From Propionibacteriaceae bacterium (GTDB taxonomy: Bacteria > Actinomycetota > Actinomycetes > Propionibacteriales > Propionibacteriaceae), in the NCBI GenBank assembly GCA_031282235.1, contig JAITED010000173.1, forward strand, positions 1-12,503: a stretch of DNA of 12,503 nucleotides, read 5' to 3'. A program made the position numbers and the translations under genes. This document shows, piece after piece, positions 5,898 to 12,168 of this stretch; position 1 is the first letter of the stretch; the number at the start of each line of letters is the position of its first letter. The notes beneath the pieces are model-generated. The model was given only the letters and a program-made list of their open reading frames with translations. It was not told the origin of the DNA and ran no database searches.

Positions 5898-6883
5898 CAG
5901 TTATCTCCCCCATCCACTACCGCAGTGGTAGTGGCATCAATGGAAGCCAGCGGCGAGAACGGGTTGGGCACTACGGTCATCGGCTCCGGGATGTCGTCAC
6001 GTTTGCGGCTGATACTGAACTTGCCGACCAGCTCCCGTATTCGCTTCGACTGCGAAATGACTAGGGCAATCACCACAATCACCGCCGAAATCACTTTCAT
6101 GTCCTGGGCTTTCAGGAACGGAGCCTTGAGGGCGAAGAAGATGACCAGTCGATACGCCACCGAGCCGACCACTACGCCTAACGTAGTCAAGAACATGTAG
6201 CGGGTGCCCAACAGCGCGCCGCCGAGAATTACGGAAGCCAACCCCACCAGAATCAGCCCCGTCCCACCGCCGATGTCGGCAAAACCGGAGTACTGCGCCA
6301 TCAGCGCCCCACAAAGCCCCACCAATCCGTTCGCCAACATCAGCGCTATGGTCTTGGTGCGCCCCGAGTTCACCCCAAAGCTGGCCGCCATCGCCGGATT
6401 ATCGCCGGTCGCCATCACGGCTAACCCAAAATCCGTAGCCAGAAACCAGTCGATAGCGAACTTCAACGCCAACGCCACCAGCGCCAGAATCGCCACCGAC
6501 ACCCACGTACCAATCAACCGTTGCTGCAATAGGGGGCTAAACAGCGTGGTACGGTTCAACAGCGGGATGTTCGGCCCGCCCATGATGCGTAAGTTGATGG
6601 AGTACAGCCCCAGCATGGTGAGGATGGACGCCAGCAGCGGGTCGATACGGCACACCACATGCAGAAACGCGGTGACTCCCCCAGCGGCTGCCCCCGCCAA
6701 CAGGCCAGCTAGCGTGGCGACATACGGCGACACTCCGTTGCTGATGAGCACCGCCGCCGTACCGCCGCCCGTAGTGAACGAGGCATCCACCGTAAGGTCA
6801 GCGAAGTTGAGAATCCGGAAAGTGAGGAACACACCGAGGGCGAGTACAGCGTATATCAACCCTTGGTCAATGGCTGCCAACAT
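5897..6883 (-). CDS. ABC importer permease (BPD_transp_2-type, TrpY-like)
   Basis: The frame is open further upstream, but those codons (PPPAWGSPSSRRYSTKRR and on) overlap the receptor gene and look non-native. The ATG at 6883-6881, 22 bases after the receptor stop, gives a 328-residue protein that starts directly with the first membrane segment. The family signature RILNFADLTVDASFTTGGG lies at 23-41. About eight membrane segments follow, near 5-21, 55-75, 84-100, 126-147, 176-197, 208-226, 230-250 and 263-277. The loop ATGDNPAMAASFGVNS (159-174) is the likely contact with the ATPase. The C-terminus (after about 280) is a basic, cytoplasmic tail. It forms the pore of the importer with its neighbours. 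Confidence 0.92.
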   Translation of the reverse strand: MLAAIDQGLIYAVLALGVFLTFRILNFADLTVDASFTTGGGTAAVLISNGVSPYVATLAGLLAGAAAGGVTAFLHVVCRIDPLLASILTMLGLYSINLRIMGGPNIPLLNRTTLFSPLLQQRLIGTWVSVAILALVALALKFAIDWFLATDFGLAVMATGDNPAMAASFGVNSGRTKTIALMLANGLVGLCGALMAQYSGFADIGGGTGLILVGLASVILGGALLGTRYMFLTTLGVVVGSVAYRLVIFFALKAPFLKAQDMKVISAVIVVIALVISQSKRIRELVGKFSISRKRDDIPEPMTVVPNPFSPLASIDATTTAVVDGGDN

Positions 6884-6905
6884 TATTTCAAGCTCGCCAA
6901 ACTCA

Positions 6906-7934
6906 TCAGGAAGCGGTTTTGATAATCGACGCTTGGTCGAGTATCGCCTGCTCGATGGTGAGCCCCATGCTGGCGGCGGCATCCGGGTTAATCATCAACT
7001 GCGTTGCCTGCGTGACTAGGCCGGGAATCGTGCCGGGGTTCTCTCCCTCAACCAGAATGCGGTACGCCATCGCCGCAGTGTCGCGCCCCATGTCGTAATA
7101 CGAAAGCCCGCGAGTGGCGATAGCGCCTTTCTCCAGTGATTCGGCATCGGATGAGAACACCGGGATTTGGTGCTGCTGGCCGTATGAGATGACCATTGCG
7201 ATACCCCCGACTACGGTGTTGTCGGTTGGAATCAGGATGGCGTCCACATCGGCGAGCGCCGCTACGCCGGTAGGAATCTCGGAGCTAGCGGTGATGGCCG
7301 ACTCCACAATGGTGATGCCCAGCGGTTCAGCCTCGGCCTTGAAAGCCGCCACCTGCACCGCAGAGTTCGGTTCCGCAGCAGAGTACAGCACCCCAATAGT
7401 TTTCACCCCGGGCATCAAAGTGTTTATCAGACCCACCGGGAAAGCGTTCGGGTTGAGGTCGGAGGCGCCGGTGACGTTGGTGCCAGACACACCGTCGATG
7501 GTGGGCATCAGCCCAGCGTAGGCGGGGTCGGTGACCCCGGAGTACAGCACCGGGCGGTCGTGCTCTAGGTTGACGATGGCCTGCGCTATCGGAGTGGTGA
7601 TGGCCACAATCAGGTCAAGGTTGGCGTTATCATGCATTTGACTAGCAACTATAGGCACGTTGCTCATCTCGCCTTGGGCATTCTCATCGACGTATGTCAC
7701 GTCAAGCTTCTTCTCAGCCAGATAGTCAACAAAGCCATCCCGAATACGAGTCAGCGACGGATGCTCCAGCAGCGTTGCGATACCGATAGTGAAACTGGTT
7801 TTCGGCTCGGGCGCACCGGTTGACGCGGTGCCGCTGGAGGTTTCAGGTTTCGGGTCATCAGCGCTGCAAGCGGTTAGCGTAAACGCTACCGCCAACGCCG
7901 CGAACGTCGCTACCAGTGGTCTCAGAATCTTCAT
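6906..7934 (-). CDS. Substrate-binding lipoprotein of the ABC importer (PF04392-type, TrpX-like)
   Basis: This 342-residue protein has a signal peptide and lipobox FTLTAC, so C23 would be lipidated after cleavage. A Ser/Thr/Pro-rich tether (about 25-45) follows, then a two-lobed periplasmic-binding fold. The fold starts FTIGIATLLEHPSLTRIRDGF and contains AITTPIAQAI, RPVLYSGVTDPAYAGL and TGASDLNPNAF, all characteristic of the ABC_sub_bind (PF04392) family. It would capture the substrate outside the cell and pass it to the permease. It is the first gene of the receptor-permease-ATPase operon. The ribosome site GAGAGAGGG lies 7 bases before the ATG. Family members bind tryptophan or tyrosine in other Gram-positives; the ligand here is untested. 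Confidence 0.92.
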   Translation of the reverse strand: MKILRPLVATFAALAVAFTLTACSADDPKPETSSGTASTGAPEPKTSFTIGIATLLEHPSLTRIRDGFVDYLAEKKLDVTYVDENAQGEMSNVPIVASQMHDNANLDLIVAITTPIAQAIVNLEHDRPVLYSGVTDPAYAGLMPTIDGVSGTNVTGASDLNPNAFPVGLINTLMPGVKTIGVLYSAAEPNSAVQVAAFKAEAEPLGITIVESAITASSEIPTGVAALADVDAILIPTDNTVVGGIAMVISYGQQHQIPVFSSDAESLEKGAIATRGLSYYDMGRDTAAMAYRILVEGENPGTIPGLVTQATQLMINPDAAASMGLTIEQAILDQASIIKTAS

Positions 7935-8004
7935 TATGCTGCCCTCTCTCAGCTTTAGCTCACTGCGCGTACGCTGCCCCCATCCCTAAAACGGAACAAC
8001 TTAC

Positions 8005-8010
8005 ACTATA
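8005..8010 (-). promoter_or_regulatory. Candidate -10 box of the ABC importer operon
   Basis: TATAGT is read on the minus strand at 8010-8005, about 70 bases before the receptor ATG. No good -35 is evident. The 211-bp gap 7935-8145 shows no T-box-like or other obvious leader structure. It does hold two copies of GAGTTCTGA (8097-8105 and 8136-8144) near the end of the upstream gene. Confidence 0.35.
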
Positions 8011-8145
8011 AAGAAGAAATGATACGCTGAGTTGCTAAGAAATACGGAATTGCGAGCCGTGTCTATCGGCAGCACGAACACTGAACCGCTTACTTTGAGT
8101 TCTGAGCTTTATTGATTCCTCCGGCGCTGGGTTGAGAGTTCTGAT

Positions 8146-9009
8146 TCATATGTTTTCTTCTGTGTCTACGATTACGGCGTGGAGTTCGCCTATCGGGAGC
8201 GGTTTAAGCGCGAAAACGGCGGAAGGGGTGTGGTTGAAACTGCCGGTAATTCCCACTGCCGACCAGTCAATACGCCACGTCACCGCTAGCGAGATGTTAT
8301 ATACACCGGGGTCAAGGTACGTATAGCCACAATCGGGCGACTCCCCCATCGGATTCGACAAATTAACCGGACGCCGCGGCATACGTACACAAGACACCAC
8401 ATCCCGGTTCCCCATATCAAACACATACGACACCGGCGTAGCCGTAATTTTTATCGTCAAACCATCCTGCACCACCGTATTCGTAACCACCGATTGCGAC
8501 GGAGCGTATAGCCAAACCGGAAAACCAACCGCCAACATCTTCCACTCGTTATTGTCCGGGTCTGGTAGCGCCATCGGGGTGGGACGCGGCAGCACTAACT
8601 TATTCACCGCATTTTTTGCGGCCTTGGTTACCGTAGTAGTGCTCGGTTTCCGAGTAGTGGTTTTAGGGGCGGTAGGTTCTACCGGGTCAGGTTTATTTTT
8701 CAACGAACCATCACACATCTCGGGGATGAATATGCCCTTGCAATCGGTATCCCATACCGGTTGAGTAGCACCAGAACCGCCACTGTTAGAACCACTGTTA
8801 GAACCACCGTTAGACCCACCAGAACCACCACTAGAACCCCCAGAACTCCCAGTATTGGACGAACCCCCCGATTGACCAGCGGAAACGGTTATCGTATCGT
8901 CGTCGGCGCCTGTGGTAATTGTTGTATCTTCATTGCTTATGCCGCTCTGAGGGACTAACCCACCAAACCCTAGCGCGATGGCCGTGATTGCTGTAATTAA
9001 AATGGACAT
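8146..9009 (-). CDS. Exported Gly/Ser-linker protein with PKD-like C-terminal region
   Basis: The protein has 287 residues. A hydrophobic N-terminus (SILITAITAIALGFGGLVP) would act as signal peptide or anchor, although it lacks the usual positive charges. Residues about 45-80 are almost only Gly, Ser and Asn. Then come a Cys pair (C90, C99), a Thr/Pro/Lys stretch (about 107-145) that could span the cell wall, and a C-terminal domain of about 140 residues. The latter contains VVSCVRM (C207), SPDCGYTYLDPGVYNISLAVTW (C227) and a beta-rich pattern like a PKD fold; C207 and C227 may form a disulfide. It is probably on the cell surface, but its role is unknown to me. The start overlaps the upstream lipoprotein gene by 13 bases, and AAAAGG precedes its ATG by 7-8 bases. 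Confidence 0.78.
   Translation of the reverse strand: MSILITAITAIALGFGGLVPQSGISNEDTTITTGADDDTITVSAGQSGGSSNTGSSGGSSGGSGGSNGGSNSGSNSGGSGATQPVWDTDCKGIFIPEMCDGSLKNKPDPVEPTAPKTTTRKPSTTTVTKAAKNAVNKLVLPRPTPMALPDPDNNEWKMLAVGFPVWLYAPSQSVVTNTVVQDGLTIKITATPVSYVFDMGNRDVVSCVRMPRRPVNLSNPMGESPDCGYTYLDPGVYNISLAVTWRIDWSAVGITGSFNHTPSAVFALKPLPIGELHAVIVDTEENI
8770..8877 (-). repeat. Gly/Ser/Asn-coding low-complexity repeat DNA
   Basis: Short units such as ACTGTTAGAACC recur with spacings of 6 and 12 bases (plus strand), encoding the GGSNSGSN-type linker. All units are multiples of three, so gain or loss of units would change linker length without breaking the frame. Confidence 0.6.
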
Positions 9010-9536
9010 TCTTCTACCTTTTCTGTGGTTCGGTCGTAAATCTTGATGACATTGTCCGTATCGCGTGCGAAAAACACCACAGCGTGAGAGATATTGCTTA
9101 GGGCTGGGGTATGCACGCTACCGTCAGGATTCAGGGAATCGGTTTTTTCGTGGCGGGTGCATTCTTCAATTGAAATAAATGCGCCTGTACTCTTATCCGG
9201 CTCAGGTGCGCGCCGCCAACCCTCGATAACATCTACATTCGTACCGGCATACGACAAACCCATATCCCAGAGTCTTTTGAAGTACCATTCAACCCATTCC
9301 AATTCTGACCCCATGTAGCACTTCTTAATCTCAGGAGAGGCAAACTCTGTCCCACCTTGCTGCACAGTTGCGTACTCCAAAGCAACACATCTTTCGTATA
9401 TCTCAAATACGTCTTGATACAACTGTTCCTCTAACGCCGAGAGGGAAGATTGCGGTTCCTGCTCCCCGCTACTACACCCACTCAACAGCAACACGGCGAC
9501 GCAAGCCGCCCCGACAAGCCTTTTTAGCTGCCCCAT
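8997..9536 (-). CDS. Small lipoprotein of unknown function
   Basis: The protein has 179 residues from the preferred ATG at 9536-9534. An in-frame ATG two codons earlier (9542-9540) directly abuts the ribosome site AAGGAG, leaving no spacing, whereas the second ATG sits six bases from it. The signal peptide QLKRLVGAACVAVLLLSGC has a clear lipobox with lipidated C21. The mature part is acidic (SALEEQLYQDVFEIYERC), then rich in aromatic residues (EWVEWYFKRLWDMGLSY). It has four more cysteines that could form disulfides. No known domain is recognised. The 13-base overlap with the next gene suggests that the two surface proteins are made together and perhaps act together. Confidence 0.82.
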   Translation of the reverse strand: MGQLKRLVGAACVAVLLLSGCSSGEQEPQSSLSALEEQLYQDVFEIYERCVALEYATVQQGGTEFASPEIKKCYMGSELEWVEWYFKRLWDMGLSYAGTNVDVIEGWRRAPEPDKSTGAFISIEECTRHEKTDSLNPDGSVHTPALSNISHAVVFFARDTDNVIKIYDRTTEKVEECPF

Positions 9537-9542
9537 TCCCAT

Positions 9543-9717
9543 CTCCTTAAACTTTTACTCCTGCGCAAAAACGCACAAAGAAATACTGACACAAAGTCAA
9601 GGGGCCAAAACGAGTTATCCACAGCCAATTTTTAGCAACTTTTCGCCCAACCACCGTAAAAAATCTCGCCCTCTCCACGTCTTGGCTATCGCAGAGCGAG
9701 CGCAGCAGACGCCCCTA
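9543..9717. other. Non-coding gap upstream of the lipoprotein gene, with one DnaA-box match
   Basis: There is no gene here. TTATCCACA at 9615-9623 is a perfect DnaA-box consensus, but it is single. TTGACT (minus strand, 9599-9594) resembles a -35, though no matching -10 is seen 17 bases on. TGAC-N5-GTCA around 9586-9598 is a short dyad. The lipoprotein promoter is presumably in this stretch. Confidence 0.4.
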
Positions 9718-9925
9718 CCCCGTCATGCTGCGCGCAGTCGCAGCATCCAGAAACCCTGCCCGTGTAAAGCCAGCCCCCATCTTTAGCTCTGACACCGGGA
9801 ATCATCTTGCACCGGGTTGGGTTGCCCACGGTGCCAGCACTAAAGGATGGTGGTTGAGTTCTTCTCGGCTCAAGTTCCTGGATACTGCGACTTCGGCCTT
9901 ACGGCCTGCGCGCAGCATGACGGGG
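9718..9925. repeat. REP/MITE-like inverted-repeat element
   Basis: A perfect 20-bp inverted repeat joins 9718-9737 and 9906-9925. It continues as 13 bp with one mismatch (9738-9750 with 9878-9890) after a 15-base insert in the right arm that holds GGCC-TTAC-GGCC. The left arm alone folds as ATGCTGCG (9725-9732) with CGCAGCAT (9739-9746), and both arms carry the palindrome CTGCGCGCAG. The core of about 127 bp has no reading frame of note. It ends 13 bases after the pfkB stop. Two inverted REP-like hairpins or a short non-autonomous element fit; no clear target-site duplication is seen. It may also help end pfkB transcripts. Confidence 0.65.
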
Positions 9926-9938
9926 ACGGGGAGCGCGG

Positions 9939-10856
9939 TTAGTTCAGTTCGGAGAGCCAAGGGGGGTTGGCACCTTTTCGGGAAAGGGTGATGGCGGCGG
10001 TGCGGGTAGCGAAGTCTAGGGCGGCGCGGAGTTGCTCGGGGGTGAGGGCGGCTAGGGCAGAGCGGTTTTCTGCACCTAACAGGGAGGAGCACCACAGTTG
10101 GTGGATGAGGCCGGACATGAAAGAATCACCGGCGCCTACGGTATCCACTACGGTTACGGCGGGGGGTGGTTGGCGTAGGTGCAGGCCGCTCCCAGTCCAG
10201 GCTTGTACACCATCGGCTCCGGCGGTGAGTATCAGCAGCGACGGGCCACTGGCGAGCCACGCTAGCGCGCTAGCTTCGGGGTCGCGTCCGGGATAAAGCC
10301 AAGCTAAATCCTCGGTGGAGGCTTTCACTACGTCTGATGCGGCGCAGTTCGCCTCCATCTGGGCGCGCACTTGGTCTGCGCTGCCGATGGCGTGCGGACG
10401 GGCGTTCGGGTCGTATGTGATGGTGGATACGTCTCGGAAGCGGCGTAGCACTTCCAAAACCTCTAGGCAGCCGGGGAACTTGCTCGCCCCGATTGAGCCG
10501 GTGTGTACCACTAACGGGCGCCAATCAGCCGGTAGTTGGGGCACATGCCACGAAATGTCAAATACGTAGCGCGCTGAGCCATCGGGCTGAAACACCACCT
10601 CGGCGCTGGGGGTACGCGGGGCACCGTATGTCCCCGGCAGCACCTGCACCCCGGAGTTCGCCAAGTGGGCATCAATGAGTTCACCGCGGGCATCGTGAGC
10701 GTACCAAGTTGCCAGCCGTACATCGTGCCCCAGCCGCCCCAAACCCACGGCGGTGTTCATCGGAGAACCGCCCGGATACTCGGCCACCCCGCCCGCACTA
10801 TCGGGCACAATGTCCACTAAAGATTCCCCGACCACCAGCGCGAATTGTTCATCCAT
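9939..10856 (-). CDS. PfkB-family sugar kinase (fructokinase-like)
   Basis: This 305-residue ribokinase/PfkB fold is of full length. The N-terminal signature PGGSPMNTAVGLGRLG (28-43) binds the sugar. The C-terminal signature DTVGAGDSFMSG (238-249) gives the anion hole and catalytic base D244. Opening GESLVDIVPD and YPGGSPMN resemble bacterial fructokinases more than ribokinases. The enzyme would phosphorylate a sugar taken up by the divergent ABC transporter, using ATP in the cytoplasm. It overlaps the lacI stop by 8 bases, so the two form an operon from one promoter. The exact sugar (fructose most likely) is inference from family resemblance. Confidence 0.9.
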   Translation of the reverse strand: MDEQFALVVGESLVDIVPDSAGGVAEYPGGSPMNTAVGLGRLGHDVRLATWYAHDARGELIDAHLANSGVQVLPGTYGAPRTPSAEVVFQPDGSARYVFDISWHVPQLPADWRPLVVHTGSIGASKFPGCLEVLEVLRRFRDVSTITYDPNARPHAIGSADQVRAQMEANCAASDVVKASTEDLAWLYPGRDPEASALAWLASGPSLLILTAGADGVQAWTGSGLHLRQPPPAVTVVDTVGAGDSFMSGLIHQLWCSSLLGAENRSALAALTPEQLRAALDFATRTAAITLSRKGANPPWLSELN

Positions 10857-11913
10857 TAATCTGACCTAACCTCGCATCCTGGGGCGGGATTTCACCGGAA
10901 CCGCGTACTACTAGCACGGCTGGGACTTCGTAGCGTTTGGGGGGGCTATCGTCGCCACTGATACGGGCGAACAGGCACTCGGCTGCTAGCTTGCCGATAG
11001 CGACGGGGTCTTGACGCATCACTGACATGGGCGGGTCAACTAGGTCGCTGGTGTCAATGTCGTCAAAGCCGATGAGCGCCACCCGATGCGACAACCCGTG
11101 CCGCTGCAACACCCGGATGGCGCCGATAGCGGCCATGTTGCGGCTAGCGAATACGGCGGTGGGCGGGCTAGCTAACCCCAGCAGCCGTTCCATCGCCTGT
11201 TCCGCGTCTTTTACGGTGGCGATACCATAAACTTCCAGCGCCGGGTCGATGGCGACACCAGCTTGGGTGAGCGCATCTTCGTAGCCAAAACCACGGTCGG
11301 TGGCGGTGGAAATCTGCTGCTCATCAGCCAATAGCGCGATACGGCGGTGGCCATAGCGCAACAGATGTTTAGTGGCCACCCGCGCCGCCACCCGGTTGTT
11401 GGCCGTCACCACATCAGCTTTTACGCCGATGGGTTCGCGGTCTACGTATACGCTGGGGAGGTTCGCACCAATCAACTGCGCGATACTGGCGTGGTTCTCC
11501 GGGGTGGGCGTTATGATGAAGCCGTCCACGCGCCGGGACAGAAACGCCCTAATCAACCCCTCCTCGGTGGACGTATCACCCTCTGTGGAGGCCGCGAACA
11601 CCGCCACTTGCCGTTTGGAGGCCACCTCCTCCACGCCTTGAAAAATCGCGGACGAGAACGGGTTGCCCACCGAAGCGATGAGGAGAGCTACGGTACGGGT
11701 CTCCCGCGAGCCGCGCGCCAAACTGGCAGCGGCGGCGTCGGGGAAAAACTGCAACTGGTCAGCGGCAGCCTGCACTCGGTTTACGGTGTCTGCTGACACC
11801 CGCGGTTCGCCGTTCACCACCCGGGATACAGTCTTGATGCTCACTCCAGCCAACGCCGCGACATCCCGCATAGTGACTCTGCGATCCGCTGACTGCGCTC
11901 CCTGCACACTCAT
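10849..11913 (-). CDS. LacI-family transcriptional repressor
   Basis: The protein has 354 residues. The N-terminal helix-turn-helix is MRDVAALAGVSIKTVSRVVN (15-34), followed by a hinge helix near 58-68 and the sugar-binding core, with VALLIASVGNPFSSAIFQGVE, VDGFIITPT and VALIGFDDIDTSDLVDPPMSVMRQDP as family landmarks. It would bind a sugar or sugar phosphate and release its operators. Two near-identical palindromes in the adjacent divergent region (12018-12033 and 12153-12168) are the natural targets. It is the first gene of a two-gene operon with the PfkB kinase. The ribosome site is weak (GAGAAAG some ten bases before ATG 11913-11911); M15 is a less likely alternative start. Confidence 0.93.
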   Translation of the reverse strand: MSVQGAQSADRRVTMRDVAALAGVSIKTVSRVVNGEPRVSADTVNRVQAAADQLQFFPDAAAASLARGSRETRTVALLIASVGNPFSSAIFQGVEEVASKRQVAVFAASTEGDTSTEEGLIRAFLSRRVDGFIITPTPENHASIAQLIGANLPSVYVDREPIGVKADVVTANNRVAARVATKHLLRYGHRRIALLADEQQISTATDRGFGYEDALTQAGVAIDPALEVYGIATVKDAEQAMERLLGLASPPTAVFASRNMAAIGAIRVLQRHGLSHRVALIGFDDIDTSDLVDPPMSVMRQDPVAIGKLAAECLFARISGDDSPPKRYEVPAVLVVRGSGEIPPQDARLGQING

Positions 11914-12014
11914 CGCGCACCGACTTTCTCTACTGCGTCGCCCGATCTCGGCAACGGCTGCATATCGTTCACTGCTGTACCGGGCAACACCATTGTCCCA
12001 CTCCGGCTGCTCTC

Positions 12015-12043
12015 ATTATGACAGCGTTGTCAAGTGTCGGCAA
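12015..12043 (-). promoter_or_regulatory. Predicted lacI-pfkB promoter
   Basis: On the minus strand TTGCCG (12043-12038) and CATAAT (12020-12015) are separated by exactly 17 bases. Operator 1 fills most of the spacer and reaches into the -10 box. Transcription would start near 12008 and leave a leader of about 95 bases. Repressor binding here would block polymerase, giving autoregulation. Confidence 0.55.
12018..12033. promoter_or_regulatory. LacI operator 1
   Basis: ATGACAGCGTTGTCAA is a near-perfect palindrome with the central CG step usual for LacI-family operators. It differs from operator 2 at only two of sixteen bases. Its centre is 135 bp from that of operator 2. Confidence 0.75.
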
Positions 12044-12117
12044 AACACGCCGTATTTCTTTTCCGTATCCTTAACAAATCCTTAATGAATTCACACGGTT
12101 AATAGCGCCTTTTGTGG

Positions 12118-12146
12118 TTGACATTCGCCACAGCGCGACATAGGCT
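12118..12146 (+). promoter_or_regulatory. Promoter of the sugar ABC-transporter operon (leaderless)
   Basis: TTGACA at 12118-12123 is a consensus -35. Exactly 17 bases later comes TAGGCT at 12141-12146, an actinobacterial-type -10 (TAnnnT). A start 7 bases on falls on the A of the ATG at 12153, so the message would have no 5' leader; no ribosome site is seen in front of that ATG. Confidence 0.7.
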
Positions 12147-12152
12147 CATGCC

Positions 12153-12168
12153 ATGACAACGTTGTCAT
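12153..12168. promoter_or_regulatory. LacI operator 2, overlapping the start codon
   Basis: ATGACAACGTTGTCAT is a perfect 16-bp palindrome with central CG. Its first three bases are the start codon of the ATPase gene and the rest encodes the next residues. It would sit at +1 to +16 of the predicted transcript, where bound LacI would block initiation or early elongation. Confidence 0.78.

Noticed and set aside
6884..6982. Longer N-terminus of the permease
   Set aside because: The extra 33 residues overlap the receptor gene, are unlike the family, and a better ATG lies just after the receptor stop.
6204..7019. Long plus-strand open frame (271 codons) opposite the permease
   Set aside because: It is the antisense of a well-supported permease and receptor gene, has low-complexity composition and no ribosome site.
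7935..8145. T-box or other amino-acid riboswitch before the importer operon
   Set aside because: The family in streptococci is often T-box controlled, but I see no T-box-like sequence or antiterminator structure here.
9615..9623. Replication origin
   Set aside because: A single DnaA box with no AT-rich unwinding element and no dnaA or dnaN nearby.
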